A DNA stretch of 52,152 bases from Schnuerera sp. xch1 (GCF_019931165.1 NZ_JAIOUP010000015.1:1-52152); one strand, 5' to 3'. Counted from the first letter of the stretch, positions 24,612-33,063 are shown. The notes: generated by a model from the sequence alone, not told the origin. Numbers and translations: made by a program.

Positions 24612-26268
24612 GATTCATCCCTCCCATTATTTGTTCTTGATTTATTCCCATTTCTTCAGCTGTTTTAATAAACCAACTATCACCGCTGTTCCAAAAACTA
24701 ATATATACATCCCCCATATCAGTCCCTATCTCCCTTTGCTCAAAACCTTCTCCCCAGCCGTCAGAGGCCTGTCCAGTTACATAATCCTTAATCTTTTGCA
24801 GTTCATGGCTATTTAAATCATCATTTAAAGTTAGGACTGCCACTCCCATTAATTCATCCCCTACCATTTCAACTGAAAACTCATACTTCTCCACCTTACC
24901 ATTAACGCTATCCTTCCCATCATAATAATGCATAAGACCCCTATGGACTTCATCAGGCAGTTTATCCCTTTCTATTGCATCTAAGATTTCATCAATATAG
25001 TCTACTATTTCATAGTTTCCTAATTCCAATGGTTCGTTTAAAGTTTCCCTATAACCATAATCATTTTGAATTTCATAAGTTGTAACAGTTAAAGGCATAT
25101 ATAATTTCATTGTCTTTAATTGTTTTTCTTCTGGAATCACTATGTCGAGGTTCTCAAATAACAAATTGGCAAGTTTCTGATTATATCCATGGTAAATAAT
25201 ATATCCCTTAGTTGAAAATCCCCCATTTTCCTGTGCCATTTTTTCCCTTCCATATTCTTTAAAATTAATGTATTCTTCCAAGTTATAATCATAGTCAAAA
25301 TATCCTGATTCACAAATCATATATCTCCCATAACTTTCAATATCTTTAATGCCATCAAATAATTCAAACTCATACATAGACTCTGCCAAAGAAAATATTT
25401 CATCAATTGTTTTAGGATTTACATATTCCATAAGACTTTCAAAGTATTGCATATCTCTTCCCATTTCTTTAAATTTGCTTGCAAGCTTATTTAAAGTGTC
25501 TACTTTTTCTATTGTTCTTATATTATCTGGAATCATTTCTAATACTTTATTAGGTAAGTCATGGCTATCAATATAAACTTCGCAATCTTGTAGATAGGAT
25601 ACGCCTAACCGCATTAATGCTTTTTCAATCTCAATATCAGAACAAGGAAGATATATGAATTCATGCACTTCCTTTGCTTTTAGTTCAACTGTAGCCATAG
25701 ATTCTTTCCAGCCATATGGTGGGAATTGTTTCCCATTATATACTTGTTCTATTTCATTTGAGTTTCTATATAGGACACCGTAAGGAGTAACTCTAGCAGT
25801 CTTATTGTTTTTTATAACATCTAATGCATAGGCTTCTCCATCCATCTTTTCTAAGTCATCACTGGCTACTGCCATCTTTTCAGTTAAGTATAGGTCTTTT
25901 CCTAGCTTATTAAAATCACTAAAGTTGTTTATGAGACTATAACAGTGTAAATTAAAACTTAAGTTTATTAAATCTGCCATTGATTTTGCTTCTTCTGTAA
26001 AGGCTGCAGCATAGAACTTTTCTATTTCTCTTGGGCTAAAGCTATCAAATCTTTTCATTAGATAATTTAATTCATCTATGTTTACATTTTTATCTTCTAG
26101 TATATTCAGGAATCTTTCATCCCTACTATTTTCTACATAACAATTTACCCCTGTACTTGTTTCTATTCCTACTTCATTGCATATCTCTTGTAATTCCATT
26201 TCTTCCATTGGAAACCATATGGTCTTTATTTTACTATCATCATTTGATTTTTTGATTGTAATATACAA
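24601..26268 (-). CDS. ArdA-family antirestriction protein, long form
   Basis: A 555-residue acidic protein. Residues 1-250 follow the pattern of clostridial ArdA-annotated proteins: VNIDELNYLMKRFDSFSPRE, MADLINLSFNLHCYSLINNF and FIYLPCSDIEIEKALMRLGV. A second ArdA-like unit follows (IDEIFSLAESMYEFELFDGI). ArdA proteins mimic DNA and protect incoming ICE DNA from type I restriction and modification. The C-terminal 120 residues look like a separate module (GEGFEQREIGTDMGDVYISF), not identified. A truncated homologue lies in element B at 34960-35739. GAATAG-type spacing with the upstream gene shows one operon. Confidence 0.78.
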   Translation of the reverse strand: MYITIKKSNDDSKIKTIWFPMEEMELQEICNEVGIETSTGVNCYVENSRDERFLNILEDKNVNIDELNYLMKRFDSFSPREIEKFYAAAFTEEAKSMADLINLSFNLHCYSLINNFSDFNKLGKDLYLTEKMAVASDDLEKMDGEAYALDVIKNNKTARVTPYGVLYRNSNEIEQVYNGKQFPPYGWKESMATVELKAKEVHEFIYLPCSDIEIEKALMRLGVSYLQDCEVYIDSHDLPNKVLEMIPDNIRTIEKVDTLNKLASKFKEMGRDMQYFESLMEYVNPKTIDEIFSLAESMYEFELFDGIKDIESYGRYMICESGYFDYDYNLEEYINFKEYGREKMAQENGGFSTKGYIIYHGYNQKLANLLFENLDIVIPEEKQLKTMKLYMPLTVTTYEIQNDYGYRETLNEPLELGNYEIVDYIDEILDAIERDKLPDEVHRGLMHYYDGKDSVNGKVEKYEFSVEMVGDELMGVAVLTLNDDLNSHELQKIKDYVTGQASDGWGEGFEQREIGTDMGDVYISFWNSGDSWFIKTAEEMGINQEQIMGGMNLEQ

Positions 26269-26284
26269 ATTCTATTCCTCCATT

Positions 26285-26941
26285 CTATTTAGTAATTAAA
26301 AATATATCTGAACCATATCTTGTAATTAATGCTGAGTTAATAATTGCTTTGAAGGTCATATCATTAATTAAGTCTTTATCTGCTATTTCGCTAATTTTAA
26401 TGCGTTCCTCCCCTGTTGATATGGTCTTTGCAGTTTGGAATAAAGCATAACCATTGGTGCTAATCTGTTTAAGGTTAGATTTATTAAAGTCAACTCCATT
26501 TGGTTTTACAGTATCTTTTGATAGATTCCATAGGGTTTCATCTGCAGTTAGGAGAAATAATATAGCAATATATCTAGAGGATATATCATGGATATCAAGG
26601 TCTTGTTTATGGAGATAATTATAGAATCTTTCTTTATGCTTGGGATCTAAGAATACTTCCCCCTTAAATTTATCTGTTAGGAATTTTAATCTATCCTTTA
26701 AATAATAATTTTCTATTCTGCCAAAACAGTATTTAACAAGATTCTTATATTCCATTTCATATATATTTGGTCTTATATTAAAAGGAACATATCCACGGCT
26801 ATGACAGTTGCCATCACCTCCTTCATAATTAAAATAGTTGTTAATGATTATGCCACTTCTCCTTGGATGAAAGTTTGGAACCATAACCATTAGTTGTTCT
26901 ATTCCCTCCAGTGATGTACCATACATAAATAATTTTGACAT
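26285..26941 (-). CDS. conserved ICE right-end protein, function unknown
   Basis: A 218-residue protein opening MSKLFMYGTSLEGIEQLMVM and ending RYGSDIFLITK. A homologue with over half its residues matching lies at 35754-36443 in element B, also next to an ArdA gene, so it is a core gene of this ICE family. Its C-terminal part (DETLWNLSKDTV ... YALFQTAKTI) is helical and the N-terminal part has HPRRSGIIINNYFN. No family name is recognised. ATG 26941 has AAAGGA upstream; a TTG nine bases before it is the alternative. A terminator-like hairpin stands in its leader. Confidence 0.65.
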   Translation of the reverse strand: MSKLFMYGTSLEGIEQLMVMVPNFHPRRSGIIINNYFNYEGGDGNCHSRGYVPFNIRPNIYEMEYKNLVKYCFGRIENYYLKDRLKFLTDKFKGEVFLDPKHKERFYNYLHKQDLDIHDISSRYIAILFLLTADETLWNLSKDTVKPNGVDFNKSNLKQISTNGYALFQTAKTISTGEERIKISEIADKDLINDMTFKAIINSALITRYGSDIFLITK

Positions 26942-26979
26942 TGTACTCAATCCTTTCTTTTTATTCAGAAAATAAAAAA

Positions 26980-27023
26980 AGGCGAAGCCTATTGATTCAT
27001 AAGTTGAATCGAAGACTTCACCT
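26980..27023 (-). terminator. leader hairpin with T-tract at the start of the element A operon
   Basis: The stem pairs AGGCGAAG (26980-26987) with CTTCACCT (27016-27023), with GATTC/GAATC pairing inside. On the minus strand it runs into TTTTTTTATTTT, about 39 nt before the ATG at 26941. A second hairpin (GCACT...AGTGC, 27058-27083) lies upstream. The block is conserved next to rlmD at about 38.97-39.09 kb. Confidence 0.7.
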
Positions 27024-27394
27024 ATTTGTATTATTTATTTTAATTTATATAGAAAAAGCACTAAGATTTTTATATCTCAGTGCCTTTATACCATTATTGT
27101 AACATGCAAAATTAGTAAGAACATTTTAATTAATTCTGATTTTCTAACTTTGAAGCTTGATAAAAATTTTTAAATAACATTTAGTTTTAATTCGGTTTTT
27201 ATTGTTTTTATCTTATCATCACCCTAATACTCATATGTCATCTATAAAATGCCCTTAAAAACGGGGTCAAAACAGGGTACTTTTTCAGTCATTTTCGACC
27301 CTAAAACCATCCTCGAACCACTACATGTTGTGTCTAAACCCTGCTTTTTCATCCCAAGGGTACAAGATGTCATCAGAATTGTACCTCCAACGTG
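26985..27394. repeat. element-end repeat, copy at the A/B junction
   Basis: This stretch is a diverged copy (roughly 70% by eye in the aligned parts) of 38973-39280, beside rlmD. Shared landmarks, in order: a GCCTAT...GACTTCAC block, ATCTCAGTGC, ATGTCATCTATAAA, an ATGTTGTG block, and finally GTCATCAGAATT and CAACGTG. Copy A has about 110 extra bases in its middle. The last part corresponds to the 3' end of rlmD. I read the two as the right ends of tandem elements inserted at the same site. Confidence 0.7.
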
Positions 27395-27420
27395 CCTTGA
27401 GAGTACAATAATGATGTCGT
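27369..27420. other. candidate attachment site (att) between elements A and B
   Basis: GTCATCAGAATT at 27369-27380 is identical to 39255-39266 inside the 3' end of rlmD, and CAACGTG (27388-27394) also matches. The site has a partial inverted repeat: the left arm around GTCATCAGAATTGTAC is roughly mirrored by GAGAGTACAATAATGATGTC at 27400-27419. This is the kind of imperfect dyad bound by site-specific recombinases. No integrase is in the window. Confidence 0.55.
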
Positions 27421-27740
27421 AAGTATCTAGTACCCCCTTAGTGGAAGGGTATACTTCTGAAGTTCTAGCAATTGCTCCACAAAATTTTTGAATTTTTCAT
27501 CTACCACTATATAACATTGCTATATTTAGTCAAGTATTATCTTGGTAACTGACACTTATTTTTGCTAATATAAGCTAATACTTTCGTATCAAGAATTGTA
27601 GGCAACAAAACCCTCAAATGTTTATTTGAAGGCTTTGTTCATTACAATTTAAAATGTTATATTAATGTATATCTTTTTAGTTCTTCTATTGGAAAAGTTT
27701 TTCAGTATGAATTGCTTTATTCGAGTTAGAACAAAACTGC
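27421..27740. other. intergenic stretch without a gene
   Basis: About 320 bases of AT-rich sequence between the candidate att site and the RidA gene. The short ORFs here are antisense or out-of-frame to RidA and look non-coding. It contains one hairpin (27604-27639). I see no promoter or further gene with confidence. Confidence 0.5.
27604..27639. terminator. hairpin downstream of the RidA gene
   Basis: AACAAAACCCTCAAAT pairs with ATTTGAAGGCTTTGTT (two mismatches) around a GTTT loop. It lies about 100 bases after the RidA stop and could end that transcript. The T-tract is weak on both strands, so the terminator call is moderate. Confidence 0.5.
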
Positions 27741-28106
27741 CTATTTCTTATATGCAATTGCATCAATTTGTACATGTAATCCATCTGGACCACCAATATG
27801 TGCAAAATCTGTTTGTATCGTTTTTCTTGCTGGATACTGACCAACGAAACGTTCCTTAAATACATTTTCCATAATAGGTATATTCCAAGCATCTCTTAAT
27901 AATACATCTACCTTAACTACAGATGATAAAGTCAATCCAATCTGTTTTAGATGATTTTCCATATCATCAATCGCACCATGCACCTGCGCCTCAATAGATT
28001 GTCCAACATTACCTACGCAGAAATTTAAAAACACAAAATCTCCAGCCTCTACCATTTCTGACCACGCATATTCTTCATTAACATGATATCTTTTAATATT
28101 AGTCAC
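27741..28106 (-). CDS. RidA (YjgF/UK114) family protein
   Basis: A 121-residue protein of the RidA/YjgF family: DFVFLNFCVGNVGQSIEAQV, then AIDDMENHLKQIGLTLSSVV and the C-terminal DGLHVQIDAIAYKK. RidA proteins are trimeric enamine/imine deaminases. The usual motif with the key Arg near RxTxxV is replaced here by LLRDAWNIP, and the conserved PARKTI(Q)TD segment is present, so deaminase activity is likely but not certain. The start is GTG 28106 with GGAGG upstream. It belongs to the cargo of element B, after a YcaQ-like gene. Confidence 0.85.
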   Translation of the reverse strand: MTNIKRYHVNEEYAWSEMVEAGDFVFLNFCVGNVGQSIEAQVHGAIDDMENHLKQIGLTLSSVVKVDVLLRDAWNIPIMENVFKERFVGQYPARKTIQTDFAHIGGPDGLHVQIDAIAYKK

Positions 28107-28127
28107 AGTTCGTTTTCCTCCAATAAT

Positions 28128-29323
28128 TTATTTTTTTATAATCGTATCAAAATAATTTTGCAAACAAGGTGCTTCCAGATATTCTGCAAATTCCCCTATT
28201 GCAATATTAATTGCATCTAACATTTCATTAGTAGTCTTAATTCCAGGTTCCCACCACCAATTTCTAATTTTAAATGGTGCATTAGATATCACCTTCTCTG
28301 CTTCAAACCTTGCAATAAATTGGTTTCCATATATAACCGGTAAAACATAATAACCATACTTTCTCTTAGCAACTGGCGTATACACTTCCCATCGATACTC
28401 AAAATCAAATATTTTAGCAATCATATTTCTGTCCCATAGCATATTATCAAGTGGTGCAAGGAACTTTACTTTTTTCTTTTTTTCCTTAAGTTCCAAGAAC
28501 TTTTCATCTTCTTTTGCAATATAGAACGGAACATTTATTCCCAAAACATAAAATCGTTGTATTTCTCCTTTTTTATACAGCATTTCCAATACGGTTTTTC
28601 TTTTACAGGTGTCAGATATATAATGCCCTAACCATCCACCACCACTTTTTTCCCATAATGCACCTACACTTCTAATTCTTCTTTTTATGTACCATTTTAA
28701 AAATTCTTCTCATTTTCAAACTCAAAATTGTAAGAAAACTCTTTAGGCAAAACATTTAATGTGAAATCAAAATATTTCTGTATCCCCCTTTTTTCTGCCA
28801 CACACAACTCTCCTGTACTATATAGATAATCCAGTGCAGCGCTTGATAATTTTTTGTGTCCCCAACGACTTTTCTTGCTCTCCCCTATCGAAATATCTTT
28901 TGTTCCCGTAATTCCATTTTCCTTTATGAAACTTCTTATATTTTCTAATAGATCAAGTGCATCCAATTGCCCACGATTAGCCAATGTACTTTTTGTGCTT
29001 TGCATATTTGCTTCTCGTACCTTCGCGAAGAGAGGATAATCCTCTACTCTGTAAATACTCATTTCTTTGTCAAAACCATCAATCAGTGCGTGTTCTTTAT
29101 ATAAAAGACTCTGTAACATTTCCGGCTTATAGCCTTGTACTTTTGACTGCAAAACCAGATCTGTATTGCGACCAACCACATTCAAAGGGTCATACTGAAT
29201 ACTTCCTACTCTTTTAAAATATTCCATCACTCCATCTGTTCCTACAAAGCTTTCATATTCATTTAAGTTATGATAATTTATTAGAAATTGTCTTAGCTCT
29301 TCTTTTGAAATCATTTCCCTCAT
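28128..29323 (-). pseudogene. YcaQ/AlkX-like winged-helix DNA glycosylase gene, frameshifted
   Basis: Two ORFs in different frames make one protein of about 395 residues of the YcaQ/AlkZ (winged-helix DNA-binding, HTH_42) family. The N-terminal ORF (28697-29323) has SIQYDPLNVVGRNTDLVLQS and ALIDGFDKEMSIY, with typical RG.QKYFDFT near the end. The C-terminal frame, open from about 28710 down, reads WYIKRRIRSVGALWEKSGGG and then continues to RFEAEKV and WWWEPG. The break lies at an AATGAGAAG run near 28712, where one missing base restores the frame. Family members excise bulky or crosslinked bases. It may be a true pseudogene or a sequencing error. Confidence 0.78.
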
Positions 29324-29375
29324 ATAAACACTTCCTTTTCTACTACTATACCAAAACAAGTATGACAACAGTATG

Positions 29376-30296
29376 TCATACTTGTTTATATTGATTTAAT
29401 ATTTTTTGACAGTTTTCTTTTATCTTGTTAATAAGCTCTGCTGGCTCAACTATTTTAACATAATCTCCAAAAGACAGTATTGTTGCATACCAAAACTGCT
29501 CATTTTCAGGAACCATCATCTGATAAATAAAATCACCATTTTCATACTCTTCTAGAGTCCTCCCATTCAAATACTCCATACACTTTGACTTTATAGAAGC
29601 TTTGCAAAACAGTTTTATTTTAATCGTTTTTCGCTTATCTTTAGATTCTTCCCATCTTTTCTTTGCTTCATCAAGATTATGTGTTCTTTTGTTTTCACAC
29701 TCAGTAATCTTCAATTTATCCATTCGAACCAACTTAAAAATGCAGTAATCATCATATTTTGGATAATAACATAGCAGATACCAATTATACCATTTGTACA
29801 TTGTTGCAACAGGCTCAACTTCAAATTCTTTATTTCCATTTTCTGCATTTGTATATGTAAACTCCACTGTATGTCTCTGATGAATAGCCTGATTCAATAT
29901 ATTTAGCAACTCATTCGTATCTCTATTTTCATGCACTACTCCTAAATCAAGTAATATATTGGACTGTCTACCAGAACAAAGATTTTGGAATTTTTCTAAT
30001 GTATCATTCAATTCTTTACTACTATAGGCCGATGATAATCCTTGTAATGCAGTAACAATATAGGAATAGTCTGTCTGCTCAGCAATTTGTCTTTCCATCT
30101 TAAATGTGTCTGTTATTTCATATCCACCTTCTGAACCATATATTGCTACTACGGGTATTCCTGCTAGGCATAAAGTGTTTATGTCTCTTATAATTGTTCT
30201 GGTTGATACTTCAAATTGATCTGCCAAAATTTGAGCTGACGTTCGTTTATGATTCAGTAAATATATTGTTATTCCAAGCAATCTATCTATTTTCAT
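29376..30296 (-). CDS. YafY-like transcriptional regulator with HTH and WYL domains
   Basis: A 306-residue regulator. The N-terminal HTH_11 domain has TSAQILADQFEVSTRTIIRD, with the recognition helix STRTIIRD. A WYL domain follows around residues 140-215 (TVEFTYTNAENGN, YKWYNWYLLCYY), then a C-terminal WCX-like part. WYL regulators respond to small molecules or nucleic acids. It lies a few bases upstream of the YcaQ-like gene in the same direction, so it probably controls that cargo operon. ATG 30296 is the only good start. It follows a 33-bp repeat by about 200 bases. Confidence 0.88.
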   Translation of the reverse strand: MKIDRLLGITIYLLNHKRTSAQILADQFEVSTRTIIRDINTLCLAGIPVVAIYGSEGGYEITDTFKMERQIAEQTDYSYIVTALQGLSSAYSSKELNDTLEKFQNLCSGRQSNILLDLGVVHENRDTNELLNILNQAIHQRHTVEFTYTNAENGNKEFEVEPVATMYKWYNWYLLCYYPKYDDYCIFKLVRMDKLKITECENKRTHNLDEAKKRWEESKDKRKTIKIKLFCKASIKSKCMEYLNGRTLEEYENGDFIYQMMVPENEQFWYATILSFGDYVKIVEPAELINKIKENCQKILNQYKQV

Positions 30297-30491
30297 TCTT
30301 TATCATCCATTCTAACTTTTTTCTATCATATCATAAAAAACAAGGTAGAAACTCTTTATTTTGAATTTCTATCACAACTTTTTAGGCTGAAACCACACTA
30401 AGTTTTGATATACACGCTATCCAATAAGAATGTTAAAATCCAGAATAGAGGATTACATCAAAATTTCTTTAAAACACACTAAACATTATTT
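30297..30491. other. upstream region of the WYL regulator operon
   Basis: About 195 AT-rich bases between the WYL gene and repeat copy 1. It should contain the WYL promoter, but no clean -35/-10 pair was recognised. It does not resemble element A, so the cargo seems to begin at the repeat. Confidence 0.4.
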
Positions 30492-30524
30492 TAATAAGTT
30501 AATCACCTGGCACCGCTATTTATT
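30492..30524. repeat. 33-bp junction repeat, copy 1
   Basis: A 33-base sequence identical to copies at 31820 and 34949; its central part reads GTTAATCACCTGGCACCGC, with TAATAA before it and TATTTATT after. Here the flanks extend the end match to TTAATAA/TTATTAA. It cuts the 3' side of a TrbL-like remnant from unrelated cargo. On the strand sense to the genes it has stops in all three frames. Confidence 0.95.
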
Positions 30525-30534
30525 AATCTAAGCG

Positions 30535-30684
30535 ATTGATTGAACCCAGCTCATCTCAAAAAGTTCTACTCCCATATTTCCCATTTGGGCAAAGAAATCA
30601 GCAAGAAAACCTATAAGCTTGACCGTAGAACCAATCAATGATTTGATCCATTACATCCCCTAAGAGAAAATCCCAGATAAATAT
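30535..30684 (-). pseudogene. 5' remnant of a TrbL/VirB6-like gene (element B)
   Basis: The first ~50 codons of a TrbL-like gene homologous to 5584-6486: FIWDFLLGDVMDQIIDW, then, after a one-base insertion near 30618, MGNMGVELFEMSWVQSI. Similarity stops about 11 bases before repeat copy 1. The AGGAGGTG site and the ATA codon at 30684 match element A exactly in position, so the unusual start is shared. Everything after the first TM helix has been lost. It is preceded by a plus-strand cargo pair. Confidence 0.88.
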
Positions 30685-30809
30685 TTTTATCACCTCCTTT
30701 CGTAGAAAAATGCATTTGTTTTGATGTGACTGGTTAAAAACTTTTATAACTCCTAAGTGATTACTGTCATATAAATTTTCAATATTTTTATTAAATATTA
30801 TATTCAATA

Positions 30810-30838
30810 TTGACTTTAATAATATTAAGGTATATACT
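30810..30838 (+). promoter_or_regulatory. strong sigma-A promoter for the DUF2089 gene
   Basis: TTGACT at 30810-30815 and TATACT at 30833-30838 with a 17-bp spacer, 25 nt before the start codon at 30864. AAAGGAGG lies between. It is independent of the conjugation operon, which runs the other way. Confidence 0.75.
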
Positions 30839-30863
30839 CAACATTATTAAAGGAGGCTTTAAT

Positions 30864-31160
30864 ATGGCAATAGAAATTGTACCAGAATGGATACACGGTC
30901 TTGATGATGAAGATGTATCATTCATTAAAAAATTTCTTTTAGCTTCTGGCTCGCTTAAAGAGATTGCAAATCAGTACGGTGTTACTTATCCTACCGTAAG
31001 GCTTAGATTGGATAAGTTGATACAAAAAATACAGATTGCTGAAGATAACAAAAATGAGCCTTATATATCGCTCATTAAAAGACTTGCTGTTGATGATAAG
31101 TTGGATTTCGATACAGCAAAAATACTCATTAATGAATACAAGAAAGTGAAAGGGGTTTAG
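30864..31160 (+). CDS. DUF2089 family putative regulator
   Basis: A 98-residue protein of the DUF2089 family: PEWIHGLDDEDVSFIKKFLL, then SLKEIANQYGVTYPTVRLRL, a clear helix-turn-helix, and LDFDTAKILINEYKK. Such proteins are small DNA-binding regulators, often paired with a membrane protein gene in an operon. ATG 30864 is supported by AAAGGAGG 8 nt upstream and by a good promoter. It is co-transcribed with the membrane protein that starts five bases after its stop, and probably controls the pair. Confidence 0.85.
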   Translation: MAIEIVPEWIHGLDDEDVSFIKKFLLASGSLKEIANQYGVTYPTVRLRLDKLIQKIQIAEDNKNEPYISLIKRLAVDDKLDFDTAKILINEYKKVKGV

Positions 31161-31164
31161 TATA

Positions 31165-31569
31165 ATGTTTTTCCCAATAAGAACAATTATTTTTCTCATA
31201 GTAATAATTGGAGTTGTTTTTCTGCAAATATTTTTATCTAAAAAGCAAAGCAAATGGTTTGGACTGATATTACCTATAATATGTCTGCTATTTTCACTAA
31301 TAGCTGTTTTAAGTGTTCCAGCATTTTTTACTCAAGGAGAATTGACCTTAGAACAAATTGCTCCTGATGGAACAGTAATTGAAGAAACTATAACAGAACA
31401 ACATAACAAACCTATTGGAAATATTGGCACAGCCGTTTTTCAAGTGATTGTTGTTTTCCTTCTATACAATATTCCTACTGCGATATTGTTGGTCATATAT
31501 TTCGCTTGTAGAGAAAATTTAAAAAAGCGTTCATTACTTGATAAGATGAATATACAAGACCTTGAGTAG
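31165..31569 (+). CDS. membrane protein, partner of the DUF2089 regulator
   Basis: A 134-residue protein with three hydrophobic segments (about residues 5-20, 29-50 and 92-115) around a polar loop (QGELTLEQIAPDGTVIEETI). I do not recognise a family beyond its frequent pairing with DUF2089 genes in clostridia. It starts five bases after the regulator stop and ends before a strong terminator. It occupies the same slot in element B as the 6651-7058 membrane gene does in element A, which could mean a shared function or a shared insertion site. Confidence 0.7.
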   Translation: MFFPIRTIIFLIVIIGVVFLQIFLSKKQSKWFGLILPIICLLFSLIAVLSVPAFFTQGELTLEQIAPDGTVIEETITEQHNKPIGNIGTAVFQVIVVFLLYNIPTAILLVIYFACRENLKKRSLLDKMNIQDLE

Positions 31570-31641
31570 TTCCTATTATGAGCATTGCACGAGAAGTGAA
31601 AAAGCAAACCCACTAAAGTTAATCAAACTAATTATGAAATT

Positions 31642-31673
31642 GAGCCACTACACTTTTTTCGGTGTAGTGGCTC
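31642..31673. terminator. terminator ending the plus-strand cargo pair
   Basis: A perfect 12-bp stem, GAGCCACTACAC with GTGTAGTGGCTC, an 8-nt loop, then TTATTTTTA on the plus strand. It sits just before the DUF3852 remnant, as the 7127-7157 terminator does in element A. Confidence 0.88.
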
Positions 31674-31682
31674 TTATTTTTA

Positions 31683-31815
31683 CTACATCCCCAAAATCGT
31701 CCAAATATATGCTGGTGCAGTAAGTGTAAATACTAAACATGCAAACAAAATTGCAGGAGCCGCCCATTCAAATTGTCCATGTTTTCTATAGTCAAAATAA
31801 GCAGTACCCAGTTTT
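31683..31815 (-). pseudogene. 3' remnant of a DUF3852 gene (element B)
   Basis: About 43 codons encode KLGTAYFDYRKHGQFEWAAP and continue to AYIWTILGM and a stop, nearly the same as the C-terminus of the element A protein at 7167-7505. The signal peptide and first helix are missing; similarity ends at 31815, five bases from repeat copy 2. It therefore cannot be expressed. Confidence 0.9.
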
Positions 31816-31819
31816 AAGT

Positions 31820-31852
31820 TAATAAGTTAATCACCTGGCACCGCTATTTATT
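31820..31852. repeat. 33-bp junction repeat, copy 2
   Basis: The same 33 bases as copies 1 and 3 (core GTTAATCACCTGGCACCGC). It joins the DUF3852 remnant to the end of a Toprim gene, whose TAG stop at 31844-31846 lies inside the repeat. The left flank shows a small AAGTTAAT duplication. Confidence 0.95.
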
Positions 31853-33025
31853 TGTAAGCAATTTGTCCTTTTCTAAAATATAGCCCATCTGTCTGTATTC
31901 ATTGGATGCAAGGCATAAAGAAAGAGCAGACAGTTGTTTTAAATTTTCAACCATCTGCTCTGTATCATGAGTATTGCATTGTTCAAATAAGGTATTTAGT
32001 TTTGAATGAGAATTATCATTCTTTCTTATTTTTAAGATATATTCTTTGATTTCAGAGCAAACTTCATCACGAATAATATATTGTGGGTGTTCCTCTGATG
32101 GAATTGCTGAGAGGTTGAAGCTTTCTTTAATATCTTCATTCCAGTCCTTGCATTTAGAAAGCAATCTGCTACATTTAATTCCTTTCTTAGAAAGCAAATC
32201 CTGAAATTTTTCACTTGCTTCAATCCCGGCTGCATCATGGTCTAAACATAATAGAACATGATTTAAATTAGGATTAATTTCGAGTATTTTAAGCATCGCT
32301 TGTTCCGATACTCCACACAATGCGACATAGCTGTGTTCCTGCCAATTGGTATTTTTATTTATTGTAATGAAAGACATCATATCAATAGGTGCTTCAAATA
32401 CATAAAGCCTATTACTTGTTCCTGTGTAATGAAAGCTATAACAAGGATTGCTGTTCTCAACATTACCTTTAAAACTTTGACCATTAGAATAGATTCCACG
32501 TTTGTGAGCGTGGCAAGGTACTCCATTTTCATCATAACCTACAAATACTGCATTATGATATTCTTTTGCCTTATCTGCTGATTGTTCACAGCTTTCATAG
32601 AGTAATTTTTGTTTAGCAAAGAAACTGACTACATTACGTTCAATATAACGATTTTTAATAAGATATGCAAAAACTCTTCGCATATCTGAATTCTTTGGTG
32701 GGAGTTCAAAGGGTTTTTGTTCCGTTTGCTTTATTTCTTTTGCCTTACTGTATACTTCACCTTGCTCACCTCCAAGAATCTTCGTTACCTCCTCTGGAAA
32801 AGATAAACCATAAAAGCTTTGTACAAAATCAATAGCAAGACCTCCCTGCTCTAATGCATGATCATACCACTCGTTCCCTATTACTGTAATACTATGGTCA
32901 CTTGCAAGTCTTTTTTCTCTACCTGATTGCAATAGTTTCTCACCTTGCCTTTGCAAAAATTCCACAAGATCAACTGTATTGGCTCTTTGCTTTTGTTCTT
33001 CTGTAAAATGAATATAAATACCCAT
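31844..33025 (-). CDS. CHC2/DUF3991-Toprim primase-like protein, 3' end set by the repeat
   Basis: A 393-residue protein typical of ICEs: an N-terminal DUF3991-like/zinc-finger-like region (VDLVEFLQRQGEKLLQSGRE, then WYDHALEQGGLAIDFVQSFY) and a Toprim domain with YVFEAPIDMMSF (catalytic Glu), HVLLCLDHDAAGIEAS (DxD-like acidic motif). These proteins may prime conjugative replication or process DNA. ATG 33025 has GGAGGG upstream. The stop codon and last residue come from the 33-bp repeat, so the natural C-terminus may be missing, though the core domains are complete. A terminator-like hairpin precedes the gene. Confidence 0.8.
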   Translation of the reverse strand: MGIYIHFTEEQKQRANTVDLVEFLQRQGEKLLQSGREKRLASDHSITVIGNEWYDHALEQGGLAIDFVQSFYGLSFPEEVTKILGGEQGEVYSKAKEIKQTEQKPFELPPKNSDMRRVFAYLIKNRYIERNVVSFFAKQKLLYESCEQSADKAKEYHNAVFVGYDENGVPCHAHKRGIYSNGQSFKGNVENSNPCYSFHYTGTSNRLYVFEAPIDMMSFITINKNTNWQEHSYVALCGVSEQAMLKILEINPNLNHVLLCLDHDAAGIEASEKFQDLLSKKGIKCSRLLSKCKDWNEDIKESFNLSAIPSEEHPQYIIRDEVCSEIKEYILKIRKNDNSHSKLNTLFEQCNTHDTEQMVENLKQLSALSLCLASNEYRQMGYILEKDKLLTNK

Positions 33026-33063
33026 AGGCACCCTCCTTATATTTTTCTTATAATTTTAGACAT

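Noticed and set aside
27665-27892. Small ORFs on both strands overlapping the RidA 3' end
   Set aside because: They overlap a conserved gene out of frame and lack ribosome sites.
30598-30807. 69-codon minus-strand ORF near the TrbL remnant
   Set aside because: Only its last ~30 codons match TrbL; the upstream part is leader sequence, so it is treated as part of the remnant rather than a gene.
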